Source: Nemertoderma westbladi
Lineage: Eukaryota; Xenacoelomorpha; Nemertodermatida; Nemertodermatidae
Length of the DNA: 64,000 nucleotides
Assembly: GCA_032718475.1 (NCBI GenBank)
Contig: JAUCBJ010000009.1
Coordinates: 1-64,000, forward strand
Reading direction: 5' to 3'
Under the pieces are notes generated by a model, which made no database searches, was not told the origin of the DNA, and worked only from the letters and a program-made list of their open reading frames with translations. The position numbers and the translations under genes were made by a program. Below, in pieces: positions 31,115-42,587 of the stretch. Positions within the stretch are counted from its first letter, which is position 1, and each line of letters opens with the position of its first letter.

Positions 31115-32548
31115 GCAAAAATGCACAACGAGCAACAATGACCAACAATAAGCAACAACGAGCAACAAACGAACAATGAGTAACAAAACAACGAGCAACA
31201 ACGAGTAACAACGAGCAACAATTAGCAACAACGAGTAACATTGAGCAATAATAAAGTACAACAACGAGCAATAATGAGGAACAACGACTGAACGAGCAAC
31301 AATGAGCAACAACGAGTAACAATGAGCAACTACGACGAGTAACATTGAGCAACAATGAGAAACAATGAGCAACAACGAGCAAAAATGAGCAATAATAAAG
31401 TACAACAACGAGCAACAATGAGCAACAGCGAGAAACAACGAACAACAATGAGCAATAATGAGGAACAACGACTGAACGAGCAACAACGAGCAACATTGAG
31501 AAACACCTAGCAACAATGAGTAATAATAAAGTACAACAACGAGCAACAATGAGCAACAACGAGTAACAATGAGTAATAATGAGCAACAACGAGCAACAAT
31601 GAGAAACAACGAGAAACAGCGAGCAACAATGAGGAACATCGACTGAACGAGCAATAATAAAGTACAACAACGAGAAACAACGAGCAACAATGAGCAATAA
31701 TAAAGTACAACAACGAGAAACAACGAGCAACAATGAGCAATAATAAAGTACAACAACGAGAAACAACGACCAATAATGAGGACATGAGGAACAACGAGTA
31801 ACAATGAGCAACAACGACAATGAGTAACAACGAGTAACATTGAGCAATAATAAAGTATAACAACGAGCAACAATGAGAAACACTGAGCAACAATGAGCAA
31901 TAGTAAAGAACAACAGCGAGCAACAATGAGCAACAACGAGCAATAATGAGCAACAACGACTGAACGAGCAACAACGAGTTATATTGAGCAACAACGAGAT
32001 ATATTGAGCAACAATGAGCAATAATAAAGTACAACACCGAGAAACAACGAGCAACAATGAGCAATAATAAAGTACAACAACGAGAAACAACGACCAATAA
32101 TTAGGACATGGGGAACAACGAGTAACAATGAGCAACAATGACGATGAGTAACAACGAGTAACATTGAGCAATAATAAAGTATAACAACGAGTAACATTGA
32201 GCAACAACAAACAACAATGAGAAACACTGAGCAATAATAAAGAACAACATCGAGCAACAATGAGCAACAACGAGAAACAACGAGCAATAATGAGCAACAA
32301 CGACTGAACGAGCAACAACGAGTTATATTAAGCAACAACGAGATATATTGAGCAACAATGACTGAACGAGCAACAACGAGTAATATTGAACAACAACGAG
32401 CAACAATGAGGAACAACGATTGAACGACCAATAATAAAGTACAACAACGAGCAACAATGAGGAACAACGATTGAACGACCAATAATAAAGTACAACAACG
32501 AGCAACAATGAGTAACAATGAGCAATAATGAGCAACAACGAGCAATAA
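31115..32548. repeat. 10-bp minisatellite AACAAYGAGC with higher-order units
   Basis: The array is built of AACAACGAGC and AACAATGAGC, with a longer module AATAATAAAGTACAACAACG recurring irregularly. It continues at 34796-34945, the two parts being separated by the transposon at 32549-34795. On the minus strand it stays open for up to 405 codons of Leu/Cys/Ser/Val repeats, an artefact of the simple repeat. Confidence 0.9.
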
Positions 32549-34795
32549 GAGCCTGTTTCAAAAAATTATGTTGGTAACGGACGGAAAATTCGCATGATTA
32601 AACCACAACTATTTTGAGATATTGAATGAATAACAGTAAAATGATATGCTACTCTGAAACTGACAACTGTACTTTCATCATGTGAAAAATAAATTAGAAA
32701 ATTACATTTAAGTATTTAAGATATTAATAGATTTGTTCTGGTAACGGACGGAATCATACATAATTGAAGAATATATGTAGCTTGGACAATCTGAAATTCC
32801 TGCAAATTGGCAATGTTTTCCAAATATTTTTTTGCATTGGAGTATAATTAAATATCCCTAGTGACATTGGTTAAAATTATTTTCGCAATTTGTATAAACC
32901 ACGACTGTGACAGTATAATAAACAAAATAATACACGGTAACGGACGGAAGGTAACGGACGGAATAAAATACCGCAATGCAATTTGTGATATTTATATACA
33001 GTTTAAGTAGAATTAACTTGCTCATAGTGCTCATACACCTCAATAAATGTTTTTCATAGTGTCCTAAATTGTGCATGAAGTTTAAAATATCCATTGTCTC
33101 TATTAAAATTTCAATTCTCTACGGACCGAGCAGAAAAGTTGGAGGACTCGTGAATATTCATTAGCATCTAGTGAATGAACCAGTAAACGTTCCGTGCCAG
33201 CAATCAGTTGAGGTTGATTAATCACGCAAAGTTTATGCTGATAATTGTATGCATGGATATGATCATTTGCTGCTGAGGAAGGAATAAAACGGTTTGGACC
33301 AATTACTTTCATAAATCGCACCTCAACCAATGGGCCATTTGCATCTATGACTTTCTCTATACATCCAGGAATAAAGTTATCATCATAAATAGCAGCTATC
33401 CAGCTGCCCACAACAGGAACTTCAGATGTTTCTCGGATAGGATTAGAGTCTTGACTCTCTTCTGAGTTTTGACATTCTTCCGAATCCACTCCAATATCAC
33501 TCCCTTGACTATTACCATTAGATGAGCTATAATCACAACAAGCAATCTCATTTATGCAATTAGCTAATTCATAAAATATGAGTTTTTGATCTTTACGTAT
33601 GACTTGATGGATTTTCAAAGTGCGATATATATAATTAATGTAATAATGTATTGATAATGTAATAATGTATTAATAAGTCAATTTAATTTTCAATTCAACA
33701 CAGCAATTAATCTATTTTTAGGAATTCAATTATGTATAAATAAAATAGCTGCACAGTATAATTAACATCTCAGCTTTAGTGGGATAAAAGTCATAATGAA
33801 GTTCAGGCTATGCAAGGTACATGCAGTAATATCAAGTCTGATTTAGGTAGTTATACTATTATTTCTGTATTGTATGTCAATATGGTGCAGCCCAAGTCAA
33901 GCAGTCACAATGAAAGCTGTTTTGAATTTCCCTCCTCTGGAATTTGGAATTTCCCATAACTGCAATGCTAATTACAAATGTATGTCTGAGTCAGCATGTA
34001 AAAGAGCCGTCACTTCTACATAATATATATAAGGTACTTCCGGACATTATGTGCTCTATACATTTAAACATATCATACAATCAGTAATAAGAGTATACAT
34101 AAGATACTTCAACAGACCACACTATACACACCATGATATATATAATGCATGCAGGACACAGGTACACCATACAAATTATTAGAACAGAAATATTGTGCTT
34201 ATGGTAATTTCACAATATGGTAATTAATTAGGTAACGGACGGAAATTAAATAGGTAACGGACGGAATAAAAGTTAGTCGAATTAAAAACAATATTTATTT
34301 TGCACCTAAATGTTCAACTTCTTCCAGTTTTATTGTTCTAACAATAAATTAGAACTTACAAAAAACCTGGACTATTCTGTGCTACACTACTCCAATTAGG
34401 TTGAAAATTGTAACTCATGGTAACGGACGGAAGTAACGGACGGAACGAGTTTTGGAACTGCTGGCCATGCCAAAATACGTAACGAATTATGCCACAATCA
34501 TTGAATTTGCCATTACTAATATTTCAATAAAATTTCTTGAAAAAAATTTTTGTTAATAATATTATTTATAACAAATATATCACACATTTTGCATTTATTG
34601 CCATTTTTTGTGTGAAAATTGAAAAAAATGTAAATTTTAGTACAGCTTGTAATTTGAGATAACTAAACAAAAACCAATAATTATTTTCAATTTTATAGAC
34701 TTTCAAATGTAGTCTAATGGTATATACTACTAAAAATATGCAAAACGAAAGTTTATTTTTTACCACATTGGTTGACCATTTTGTGAAACAGGCTC
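32549..34795. mobile_element. DNA element with TAACGGACGG array, inserted in the minisatellite
   Basis: The ends are 12-bp inverted repeats GAGCCTGTTTCA, flanked by ATAA on both sides (32545-32548 and 34796-34799); taking out the insert restores the minisatellite unit. The word TAACGGACGG occurs at 32575, 32742, 32938, 32952, 34233, 34255, 34421 and 34434, always on the plus strand, near both ends. A 171-codon minus-strand frame lies inside. Length 2247 bp. I cannot place it in a superfamily; the repeated flank leaves the duplication length (3-4 bp) uncertain. Confidence 0.75.
33103..33618 (-). pseudogene. transposon-borne protein fragment with Tudor-like C-terminal domain
   Basis: This is a 171-codon frame without a good ATG at its start, so it is likely the 3' part of a longer gene. 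An acidic, Ser-rich linker (about residues 28-62, SDIGVDSEECQNSEESQD) precedes a globular domain with VGSWIAAIYDDNFIPGCIEK and LVEVRFMKVIGPNRF, a pattern of strands like the small beta-barrel found at the C-termini of several invertebrate transposon-related proteins. It then continues with HKLCVINQPQLIAGTERLL. I infer the remains of the element's own protein; the Tudor-like reading is from the pattern only. Confidence 0.45.
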
Positions 34796-36719
34796 ATAAT
34801 AGAGTACAACGAGCAATAATAAAGTACAACTAACGAGCAACAATGAGCACCAACAAGCAACAATGACCAACAACGAGCAACAATGACCAACAATGAGAAA
34901 TAATAAAGCACAACGAGCAGCAATGAGCAACAACGAGCAACAAACTGCGTCGAACCGGATTGAATGTGGGGGAGAGCCACGTTCAAGTGAGCGAAGCCTT
35001 AGCATATGGGTGCTATTAACGAGTTGTCTGTCGTCGTTGTAAATTTTTTATCGCTAATAACTCAGTCATTCCTTGATGAAATTAAACGAAACTTAGTATG
35101 TATGTAGTCTGTCAAAAGATTAGAAATAATCTGAAGTTTGGTAAAAAACAAACGAACGCAATGAGGCAAATTAAGGAGACGAGTATTGTGTTGAACGACC
35201 TCTGACTAACGAAAGACAACATGTTAATGGCTGAATGGGGTGGGGCCCCTATCAGCTAGGGCTAGCTAAGACTTTGCTCACTTCATGCTGCGCAAAGGTC
35301 CCACGAACGTGTCCCACTCCTGCCTGAGCCAGTTGAGCCAAAACGTCATCCAGTCATCATATTTAACCTTCATAACGTCTATCAGCTGCTCAACCGAACC
35401 ATCTTTGTGCCTATTGACATGACATTGACATTGGTTTTTCACTTTTTTCACACCTTTCAAGTGTCAAGTACAACATTGTGGACAATCCATCTAAGTGGGG
35501 CGTCACGCGGAGCAGAAGAGGAAATGCAGGACACAAGTTAGTTTTTCGAAACTGTGCGGCGATGTCCAGTTACTTGAGTCATGTTTCATCGAAATACGTG
35601 ACAATTATGTGCGCTCAGATGGGCGATGGGCTATTCTTTTGAATATCAATGGGCTATTCTATGCAGCTATGCGACCGTGTGAGGTAAGAATGCCAGTGCT
35701 AGCAACTTCATTATGATACGATATTCTATAGAGGATTTATAGAGTGCAGTGCAACCATTGTCCTTATCCTTATCCCAACAATTAGCAATATACAGACTGA
35801 CATAAATCAAAGAATTATGAAAGAAGTGTAACACATACAGACAGACATACTGTAAGGAATAAGGAATATTTATTTTATTTAAGGAATGTGCAGATTTTGG
35901 AATACAATTGTATTCCTAAATAAGAAACCCAGGTCAAAAAGTTCTTATTTAGGGACTTTTAGTATTTATGTGTACAATTTCGATATCTTAAATAAGGTAA
36001 ATTTAAAAAATCCCCCTTATTTAGGAACTAGTCGTATTTTTGATGCAATTTTAAAACGCTTGTAGAAAAAAAACCGGACGGTGAAATGTTTTCTGGTTTT
36101 TTGCTTTATGTTCAAGAAAGACCCAACTTTTACATTGTGAAATAAAATGATGCGGTATTTTTTCATGAAACAAGTTATTGCATATTATATCGAAAAAATA
36201 TCCAAAAAAGGCCCAAAAACCCCTAAATAAGAGCCATTTTCTTTAAATAAGAACCCACTTTTGGAGCTTATTTAAGGGTAGGTATGTTCCCTACTGAAAG
36301 GAATGTCGTGGTGCGCTGGTGCCCAGTGTCTGTGTGAATAGGCTGATAGGTGACTTGTGTGAATAGGCTGATAGGCTGATAGGTGACTAAGTCAGTAAGT
36401 CTAATAACATATGAATGAATTAATTTCCATGATATATAAAATGCCAAATTATTAATAAATATTTATAATTATTACTGTATTAGGCTGCAGAGCTGGTGGG
36501 AATAGGCCTACGACAACTGGGTATGAGATCTCCTACCGTAGTGCAGTACTGTACCGCAGTGTATAAGTGGCCTCTTTTCAAGTGGCCTCTCAAGGTGACC
36601 TGGTAGGCCGCAGTATATAGTAGGCCATGCATGATAATTTGCCTAACAATTACTGACAGATAAATCAAATGTCTTCACCCACAAAATCCTATACAGTAGA
36701 AACACGCACACCAGCCAGC

Positions 36720-37130
36720 CAGCATCAGCCTAGCATATCCTGAATAGGATATGCTGAATAGGAAACACACATATTATTCTAAAACATATCCTACTGTGGA
36801 TATATCCAAAATATCCCCACCAGGATATAAATAAAACATATCCTGCTGGGGATATGTCGATAATATCCCCAGCAGGATAGAAATCAATGTGAATTTAAAA
36901 CCCCTATAATCTTCTTATAAATCTTACCAATGACAAGTTTACAATTTTTGTAACCTATTGATCATTGTAATACCGAAGAAATACATAGCTATCCAACCAA
37001 TTTTTGCGCAAACCGGAAAAATGGAAAATGTGCCTTCTATCCTGGTGGGGATATGTCATGAGGTAGAATAAAACGTCTGTCCTTATCTGATCTGATCTGA
37101 TCTGATCTGACAGCATCTGATCCTATAACC
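36720..37130. repeat. hairpins of TATCCTGCTGGGGATAT and (TGATC)n, inverted partner near 42400
   Basis: At 36838-36879 CATATCCTGCTGGGGATATG and ATATCCCCAGCAGGATA form a nearly perfect stem with a 6-8-base loop; a weaker one precedes it. At 37066-37120 AAACGTCTGTCCTTATCTGA is followed by (TGATC) repeats. The same stretch occurs in reverse at 42390-42440, with related GATATGTC words outside each, so these may be ends of one large element (about 36.8-42.5 kb) or two copies of a MITE. Confidence 0.6.
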
Positions 37131-37634
37131 AATCAGGAGAAAGAGATATAATATTTACCTAACTGTCTGTTAGGTAAATAGCCAATAGCTGAATAGGGGA
37201 TCACGTTTCAGGTTGCCTGTTACGTATCAGTATCATCATATGAAGTAGCAGTACAGGCATATCGGTATGCATCTAAATGCACAAAGGCATGTTATTATAT
37301 ATTAAAAATGCGATATACAGTAGGATGAAGGATGGTGGGTATGAAAGTCGTAGATTTAGTCTGTTAGTTGGTGTTGAAATATTAAACTTTTATTAAAAAA
37401 CAATACAGCATTTGCTGCAATATTTTTCTCGTAAATCTTTCTTGTTAATAGTTATCATTATTAATAGTTAAAGTTAATTATATTAATTATAATTAATATT
37501 ATTAATTAAGTACGGTAATGATTCTTATTAATATATTACATTTAAAATATGTATGAAATTTAAGAAATTTATTAATTTTACTATTTATTAAAGAATAGGG
37601 GAAGGTGGATGGGAATGTGGGAATTTATAAACAC

Positions 37635-37805
37635 TTATTACCTTCCAATTGAAGGAAAAGAGCAGGTTACAGCGGCTGTAATTTCTAACCAAAACAATAA
37701 ACGACGTTGTTACCTACAAATTGGGAAAGGAGCAGGTTACCGAGAAAGGGTTTTCTAACCAAAACAATAAACGATTTTGTTACCTACCAATTGAGGGAAA
37801 GTAGA
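37635..37805 (+). repeat. two tandem copies of the AACCAAAACAATAAACG module
   Basis: Two units of about 72-75 bases each contain GGAAA.GAGCAGGTTAC, a variable 20 bases, TTTCTAACCAAAACAATAAACGA in two parts, and GTTACCTAC.AATTG. ACCAATTGA-type words border the pair. Single copies occur at about 20855, 24350 (minus), 26044, 28423, 40220, 41805 and 46365. Confidence 0.8.
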
Positions 37806-38224
37806 ATATGTTACCGCGGCGGCTTGTTTACACAGTTACACCGGTTGTAAAAGCTTTTGCGTAATTAGCCGGTTATTTTCCCCGTAAAGTACTCTGTAGT
37901 TGGTTTACTGGACATAAAAAGGCCGTGTCCTTACTGTACTGGTGTTTTAGAGGACATAAAAGCCATTTCTTCTGTATTTGTACTTTAGAGGACATAATCC
38001 GCAATTTCGGGACACAATAAGCTCGATACTCTTGAAAACAGTGTCGCTACCATGACGACGGCTAACAGCTGATATTGCCACGTCGACATTTCTTTGTTTC
38101 TTTGTTCTCTCGTTGTTCGGTCGACCAATCAGAGCGTTTTTTGTCTCTGTGTTGGAGGTGGATACAGAAACTCAGGAATTCAGTGTTATGTTTTTGCCCA
38201 GAGCCTAAGAACACCGGCTTTTGG
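37806..38224. other. no gene recognised
   Basis: A repeated phrase TTTAGAGGACATAA (about 37950 and 37990) is the only structure. The 126-codon frame at 38075-38455 runs into the LTR-like repeat and has no recognisable content; I do not treat it as a gene. Confidence 0.4.
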
Positions 38225-39020
38225 CACCTCCGTGTTTCAGTCTTTAGTTTAACATTAGTAGGCTTAATTATAGAACGTATATCTGTTACCGAGTTAACTC
38301 ATTCACTTAATAATCATTTATACCTTAATATTACTGCTTTTACTGTCGGTTATTCATTATATTGGTTGATGAAATATTATATCGGAATACTGATCAATAG
38401 TCAGATACCCCACCTTCTTGATATACTAAAGGTTAGAAAGACCGGTTACAGATAAACGATTGCGACCTATGTTAAGTGGTTTGAAGTGAATCTAATGCTA
38501 TTTCATATATGCCCAACATAAATTGTCTGTTGCTCTCTTTATACGTGACTAAATTTAGTGAAGGTCGGCAGGTTAGTGTGCAGTATTGTGCAGCATTGTG
38601 TATGAGTGTAACCGATAACAAAGCATCTCCTAAAGAATGCGCCATATACGTGAATCTATAGCCTTTTCGTTGTGTCTAGTTTAAGACATAACTCTGTTTA
38701 CATATTTAGAGCGCCACGTCCTAAAGGAACTGTTAATATTTCCCGAAAGTGAATAATATTTGTCAGAGATTATATATTACGATCAGTCGAATAATACAGG
38801 AATAATACAGTAGGCTTACACCATCAATCATTAAGCTTCCGAATTCAGTCTCCCGGGTATATCCAGCGGGTGAATGATTGCGCATAGACTGGCTTCGGCT
38901 AATGTAGTGTATCAAATACTCGTTATAAGCTAAAGACTATATATCATCTAAAAGACATCCTAATTTGGCAGGTTAAACTGTCAAAGGTCTTAAAAGCGCA
39001 AACACCGGTCACCTTCTTAC
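38225..39020 (+). repeat. LTR-like segment, inverted copy of 6625-7410
   Basis: Matches 6625-7410 in reverse over about 790 bases (shared GCGCCACGTCCTAAAGGAAC and ATATCCAGCGGGTGAATGAT). No gag or pol is nearby, so it would be a solo LTR if the assignment of the first copy is right. Its right side is cut by the GCGCGCC-rich element at 39038. Confidence 0.6.
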
Positions 39021-39319
39021 TAACCGTCCTACCCTAGTGGAATCCTTACAAAAAGCGCGCCGGATAACGCGCCAGATATTATGAAAATCGCGCCGCGCCT
39101 AGTAATATTGGAAATCGCGCCGCGCCAACACTCTGAACTATATAAATTGATGTGCGCCAGAAAAAATGTAGCATACAAATTAAAATACATTCTGACATTC
39201 GGCGCCAGTTAAGAATATATGCACGCCAGGAAATAATTTTGTTTTGAGCTCACTTAACATGCCACATACTGTATGATAGGTCAGATCAGAAGATAACGGC
39301 TGAACGGTACCGGTACAGT

Positions 39320-41261
39320 CAGTCGGTGAGAAGTCAAAAATTGGACTTGAGTCCAAAATTGGACTTCGACTCCAGTTCAAGTCCAAAATTGGACTTCTGT
39401 GAGTCCAATATTGGACTTCAAATCAGCCAATTGTTCCAGGGCCTTGGGTAATTGGATCGGGTGGGATTTTTTTTTTAATCGAAAATATATCAAAAAATAA
39501 GAGTTTTAAACAGGGGGACCTGAAATTCACCAGGGGGAACTTTTTTATAAGGCTTTGAATTTTTACAAGAGTCCAATATTGGACTTTAAGTCCAATTTTC
39601 GACGTGACATTGAGAATCAAACTTAAAGGTACATGAAGCATCACATATGAGAGACAGCCAGACAGCTATTAAGTTATGGAAAGTTACCTTTGCAGCTCTG
39701 TATGTATCTTCAGTGTACTGTACTTAGAATATAATGGTACATTCTAGCATTCTAGGTACTTTGTACTTCAGTACTTTACTTTTAGCATATTGTTTAGTTT
39801 ACATTCATGTTATGTCTATGGTAACCTTACAGGCTTATATTACAGCCTTATGTACCCAGGAGTCTTTAGGACTAGATTAGATTATGCTCCAACAAATATT
39901 TAATTACAAATTATATTTGGCATGTTTGGTGGAAACTGGTAGCAATGCCAGGTTTGCCAACTGCAGCTGCTGCTAAGGCTAACTACAGTACAAGCTACGA
40001 TTTCGTCTAAGCCTATGCTGCTATGGGAGCCCTGTCAGAAAGAAATACTACAAGTTGATGCTACCACCACCTCTCACTGTTTCAGCCTCTTCTAAATTTT
40101 TCATACAGCAGGAATGGTATTTTAAAACGGCTGGATAATGAAAGGCAGAAAGGGGATTAACTGATTAACGTGTTGGGGTCTCCACATAATAAGTACAGAA
40201 GTAACACACGTCATAAACCAATTGAGGGAAAGGAACAGGTTACAGAGGTAGGCTTTTTTTTAAACTAAAACAATAAACGGCCACTTTTCAGCTTTTGACT
40301 TTACCAATTGAAGGAGCCCTATCACCACATACTACTGTACTACTCCAATCGGCATGCTGCATTGCAGCTGCATTATATATATAGGCCCTATTAAGAATGC
40401 TGTGCCGGCTTGTTGACAAAAGTGCGCCTCCACAACTCCCTTACACTCTTACAGCCTTATCACCCATGACATTTGCTAGATCATCCGCATCTTCAAGGCC
40501 AGTGTCCTTTAAGACAGTAAGAAAGATGCGTCTCAAGAAAGTCATGGGCTGTCCACCATGCTTATTCACTCCATGCTGCCATGAGGTGCACTGGCTGGTC
40601 CTCACGGCGATAGCAATGTCCTGCAAAGCGGAGGCGGCTTTGTTCTAGTGTCAAGCTTGGGGGAACCAATGAGACACCTCCAACTCCAATGTTATATAGT
40701 GCTGTAGTGTCTGGTTGGAGATGTGTGCATTGTACTTGACACAGTGAACCTAATCAAAACAATAATAATAATAACATAATAGGTTACAGTTTACAGTAGT
40801 CTTATTTTTGCCATACGATAGTCTTATTTTTGCCATACGAAAATACCACAGGTATGGGTATGAATGAACTATACAGCTATAACTCCACTACCGCTAGACC
40901 GCGGTATACATACACCATCTGACCATTTAAGGCAGTAACTGAGTAAGGCTACCGCAAAGCCATACCACTACCGCAAAAAGTAACTACTGATGTCTGACTG
41001 TATGTGTGCGATCCCTGCTTATAATACTTATAATAATTAATTTGATCATTAAAATAATGTTGCATTGTAATTATGTAATATATATCTGTATATGTACTGA
41101 TACGGGATGCAGTTTTGATTTAAATACCGATATACAGTATGGGAGCATGGGTAGGTACACTTGGAGTTGTACTAAAGTCCAATATTGGACTTTGGAGTCC
41201 AAAATTGGACTTTAAGTCTAAAATTGGACTTGAAGTCCAATTTTTGACTTCTCACCGACTG
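39320..41261. mobile_element. 1.9-kb element with palindromic subterminal repeats, copy 2
   Basis: The same ends (CAGTCGGTGAGAAGTCAAAA inverted) and subterminal AGTCCAATATTGGACT-type repeats as at 27530-29415. ACAGT lies directly outside both ends (39315-39319 and 41262-41266), a second, different 5-bp target duplication. It is 1942 bp long; differences from copy 1 are mostly small indels, several of them short local duplications such as CATTCTAG or TTTAG. It carries the same captured LINE tail and the same recurring module. Confidence 0.88.
40340..40755 (-). repeat. LINE 3' end captured in copy 2 of the 1.9-kb element
   Basis: Corresponds to 28525-28945 of copy 1 and to the LINE end at 24812-25200, including GGCATGCTGCATTGCAGCTGC-type sequence and CAAGGCCAGTGTCCTTTAAG. 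Confidence 0.8.
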
Positions 41262-41773
41262 ACAGTACCATACACAGCACACATACAGGTACGCGGTACG
41301 GGGTAGTTGATTGCAGCTGTAGGCAGACTGGTTGGTCGGCTGGTACCGGTATCTAGGATTTACATAGCGACGGGGTATCTATGTAAAATTGTATATGCTG
41401 ATAGGGTGACTGTATGGGATGTATGTAGGGATAGGTGGAGCGGTGGAGGTGGCCTGGCATGAAATATTTGTAGCGCGCCAATGAATAATTTTTGCGCGCC
41501 AGCGCGCCAATGCATAATTTTTGCGCGCCAGCGCGACAAAGCTTGGCGCGTTTTATGAAAACGCGCCAAATTTGCGCGCCAGGCTTTTCAATGCGCGCCG
41601 GATAAATCCGGCACACCCTGTAAGGATTCCAGTGTGGCCGTCCTACTGACTGATCAATAGATCATCCCCCTCAAAAAATAAAGGACATCGCGCACGCGCA
41701 TAAAACACTTAATAAAGACAAATTTAATAAAAAATATCGACCGAAAAATGAAATCCTTGTATTCTTCACATGG

Positions 41774-41977
41774 GCGAAGAATACCAGGTTTTCACCAAAA
41801 ACACAGGTTACACTGAATATAACCAAAACAATAAACGAATTAGTATATGTGCAGGTTATAAGACATAAATAAGCTCTATAATACACTCAATAAAGATAAA
41901 TTAAAAAAGAATTAAAACCTTCAAATATAAAATTCCAATAAAAGTCAACCGAAAAGTGAAATCCTGGTATGCTTCAC
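41774..41977. mobile_element. short MITE with GAAGAATACCAGG ends
   Basis: Inverted ends GAAGAATACCAGGTTTTCAC and GTGAAATCCTGGTATGCTTC enclose about 204 bases including one copy of the AACCAAAACAATAAACG module. A partial extra end (41728-41770, GTATTCTTCAC) precedes it and another GGTATTCTTCAC follows, suggesting tandem copies. A relative is at 46328-46545. Confidence 0.75.
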
Positions 41978-42099
41978 ATGGGCGGTATTCTTCACATGGA
42001 CCGACACCAAAATTTGGCACCAGCCGCTAAAAACAAATTTAAAATTTCTAGCTTATTTTATTTGAATTCCTTTTAGTTAGTTTCAGTTAGTATTTTAGT

Positions 42100-42370
42100 T
42101 AGTATCGTTAGTTTCAGAGCGGGAAGTATTATATTGACACCCCCCGGGTTTAAGGGGAATACCGGGGAAACTTCACATGCTGACATAGGCAGAAAGTCCA
42201 GTACTCATTTAGCTACCATTTAAGGATGCAAGGCAGAGATGCCTCGCTAAACCCTTCAAAACATTCGTGCCGAAACGAAAACTACCTTGGCCCCATGCCG
42301 GGGTTGAACCCACAACCTCCGAGAGATGTGAATTCAATATAACCACTACACCAAGGTGCGCTCTGAACCA
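42100..42370 (-). repeat. tRNA-derived SINE-like sequence
   Basis: On the minus strand 42357-42284 has a 7-base stem ACCTTGG/CCAAGGT exactly 74 bases apart, an A-box-like TGGTGTAGTGG and a B-box-like GGGTTCAACCCC, all in tRNA order. The T arm does not close properly and there is extra sequence before the 3' acceptor strand, so it is not a working tRNA. I infer the head of a tRNA-derived SINE, with the rest extending leftwards to about 42100. Confidence 0.45.
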
Positions 42371-42587
42371 AGGTGGAACAAGTGTCAGATACCGTCAGAT
42401 CAGATCAGATCAGATAAGGACAGACGTTTTAGCCATCCTAATATGTCATCTATCAGTCTATCCTCACTAGGATAGGTTGAGAAATTAAGCCTAAATTTGA
42501 CATATCCCCACGGGGATGTTTTCCCTGACTGAATTTCGATATTTATATTTAAAAAACACGTCTGGAAATATTTGAACACATCAGGTA

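Larger units (their letters stand above)
30268..36296. mobile_element. 6-kb composite bounded by about 430-bp inverted repeats
   Basis: The left arm 30268-about 30695 and right arm about 35865-36296 are reverse complements, both starting CAGTAGGGAACATACC and carrying many CTTAAATAAG/CCTAAATAAG words. Between them lie a palindromic stretch (30770-30890), a 10-bp minisatellite, a separate transposon (32549-34795) and unassigned sequence. No clear target duplication flanks the arms (left ...GCTGTA, right AAAGG...), so either the whole 6 kb is one old DNA transposon or the arms are two independent inverted copies of a shorter element. A 60-codon frame at 35278-35460 (minus) is unrecognised. Confidence 0.55.
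39038..41632. mobile_element. GCGCGCC-rich inverted-repeat element, split by a later insertion
   Basis: TGGAATCCTTACA at 39038 and its complement ending near 41632 bound a region whose outer parts (39050-39140 and 41470-41600) are full of GCGCGCC and GGCGCG words joined by AATTTT-type spacers, repeated several times. The 1.9-kb element at 39320-41261 sits between. No gene. It is probably a GC-rich MITE; the low match between the two sides makes exact borders uncertain. Confidence 0.55.

Noticed and set aside
31043-32545. Minus-strand frames of 188-405 codons resembling Leu/Cys-rich membrane proteins
   Set aside because: The whole stretch is a 10-bp minisatellite; several frames overlap in the same sequence and none extends into unique sequence with a domain.
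30700-32548. CRISPR-like array in the regular AACAAYGAGC repeats
   Set aside because: There are no unique spacers of constant length, the units abut, and the genome is animal.
38075-38455. 126-codon plus-strand frame with hydrophobic segments
   Set aside because: It spans the border of the LTR-like repeat shared with 6625-7410, where the other copy does not keep the frame open.
42284-42357. tRNA gene on the minus strand
   Set aside because: A- and B-box-like words and a 7-base stem are present, but the T arm does not close and extra bases precede the acceptor strand, so a SINE head fits better.
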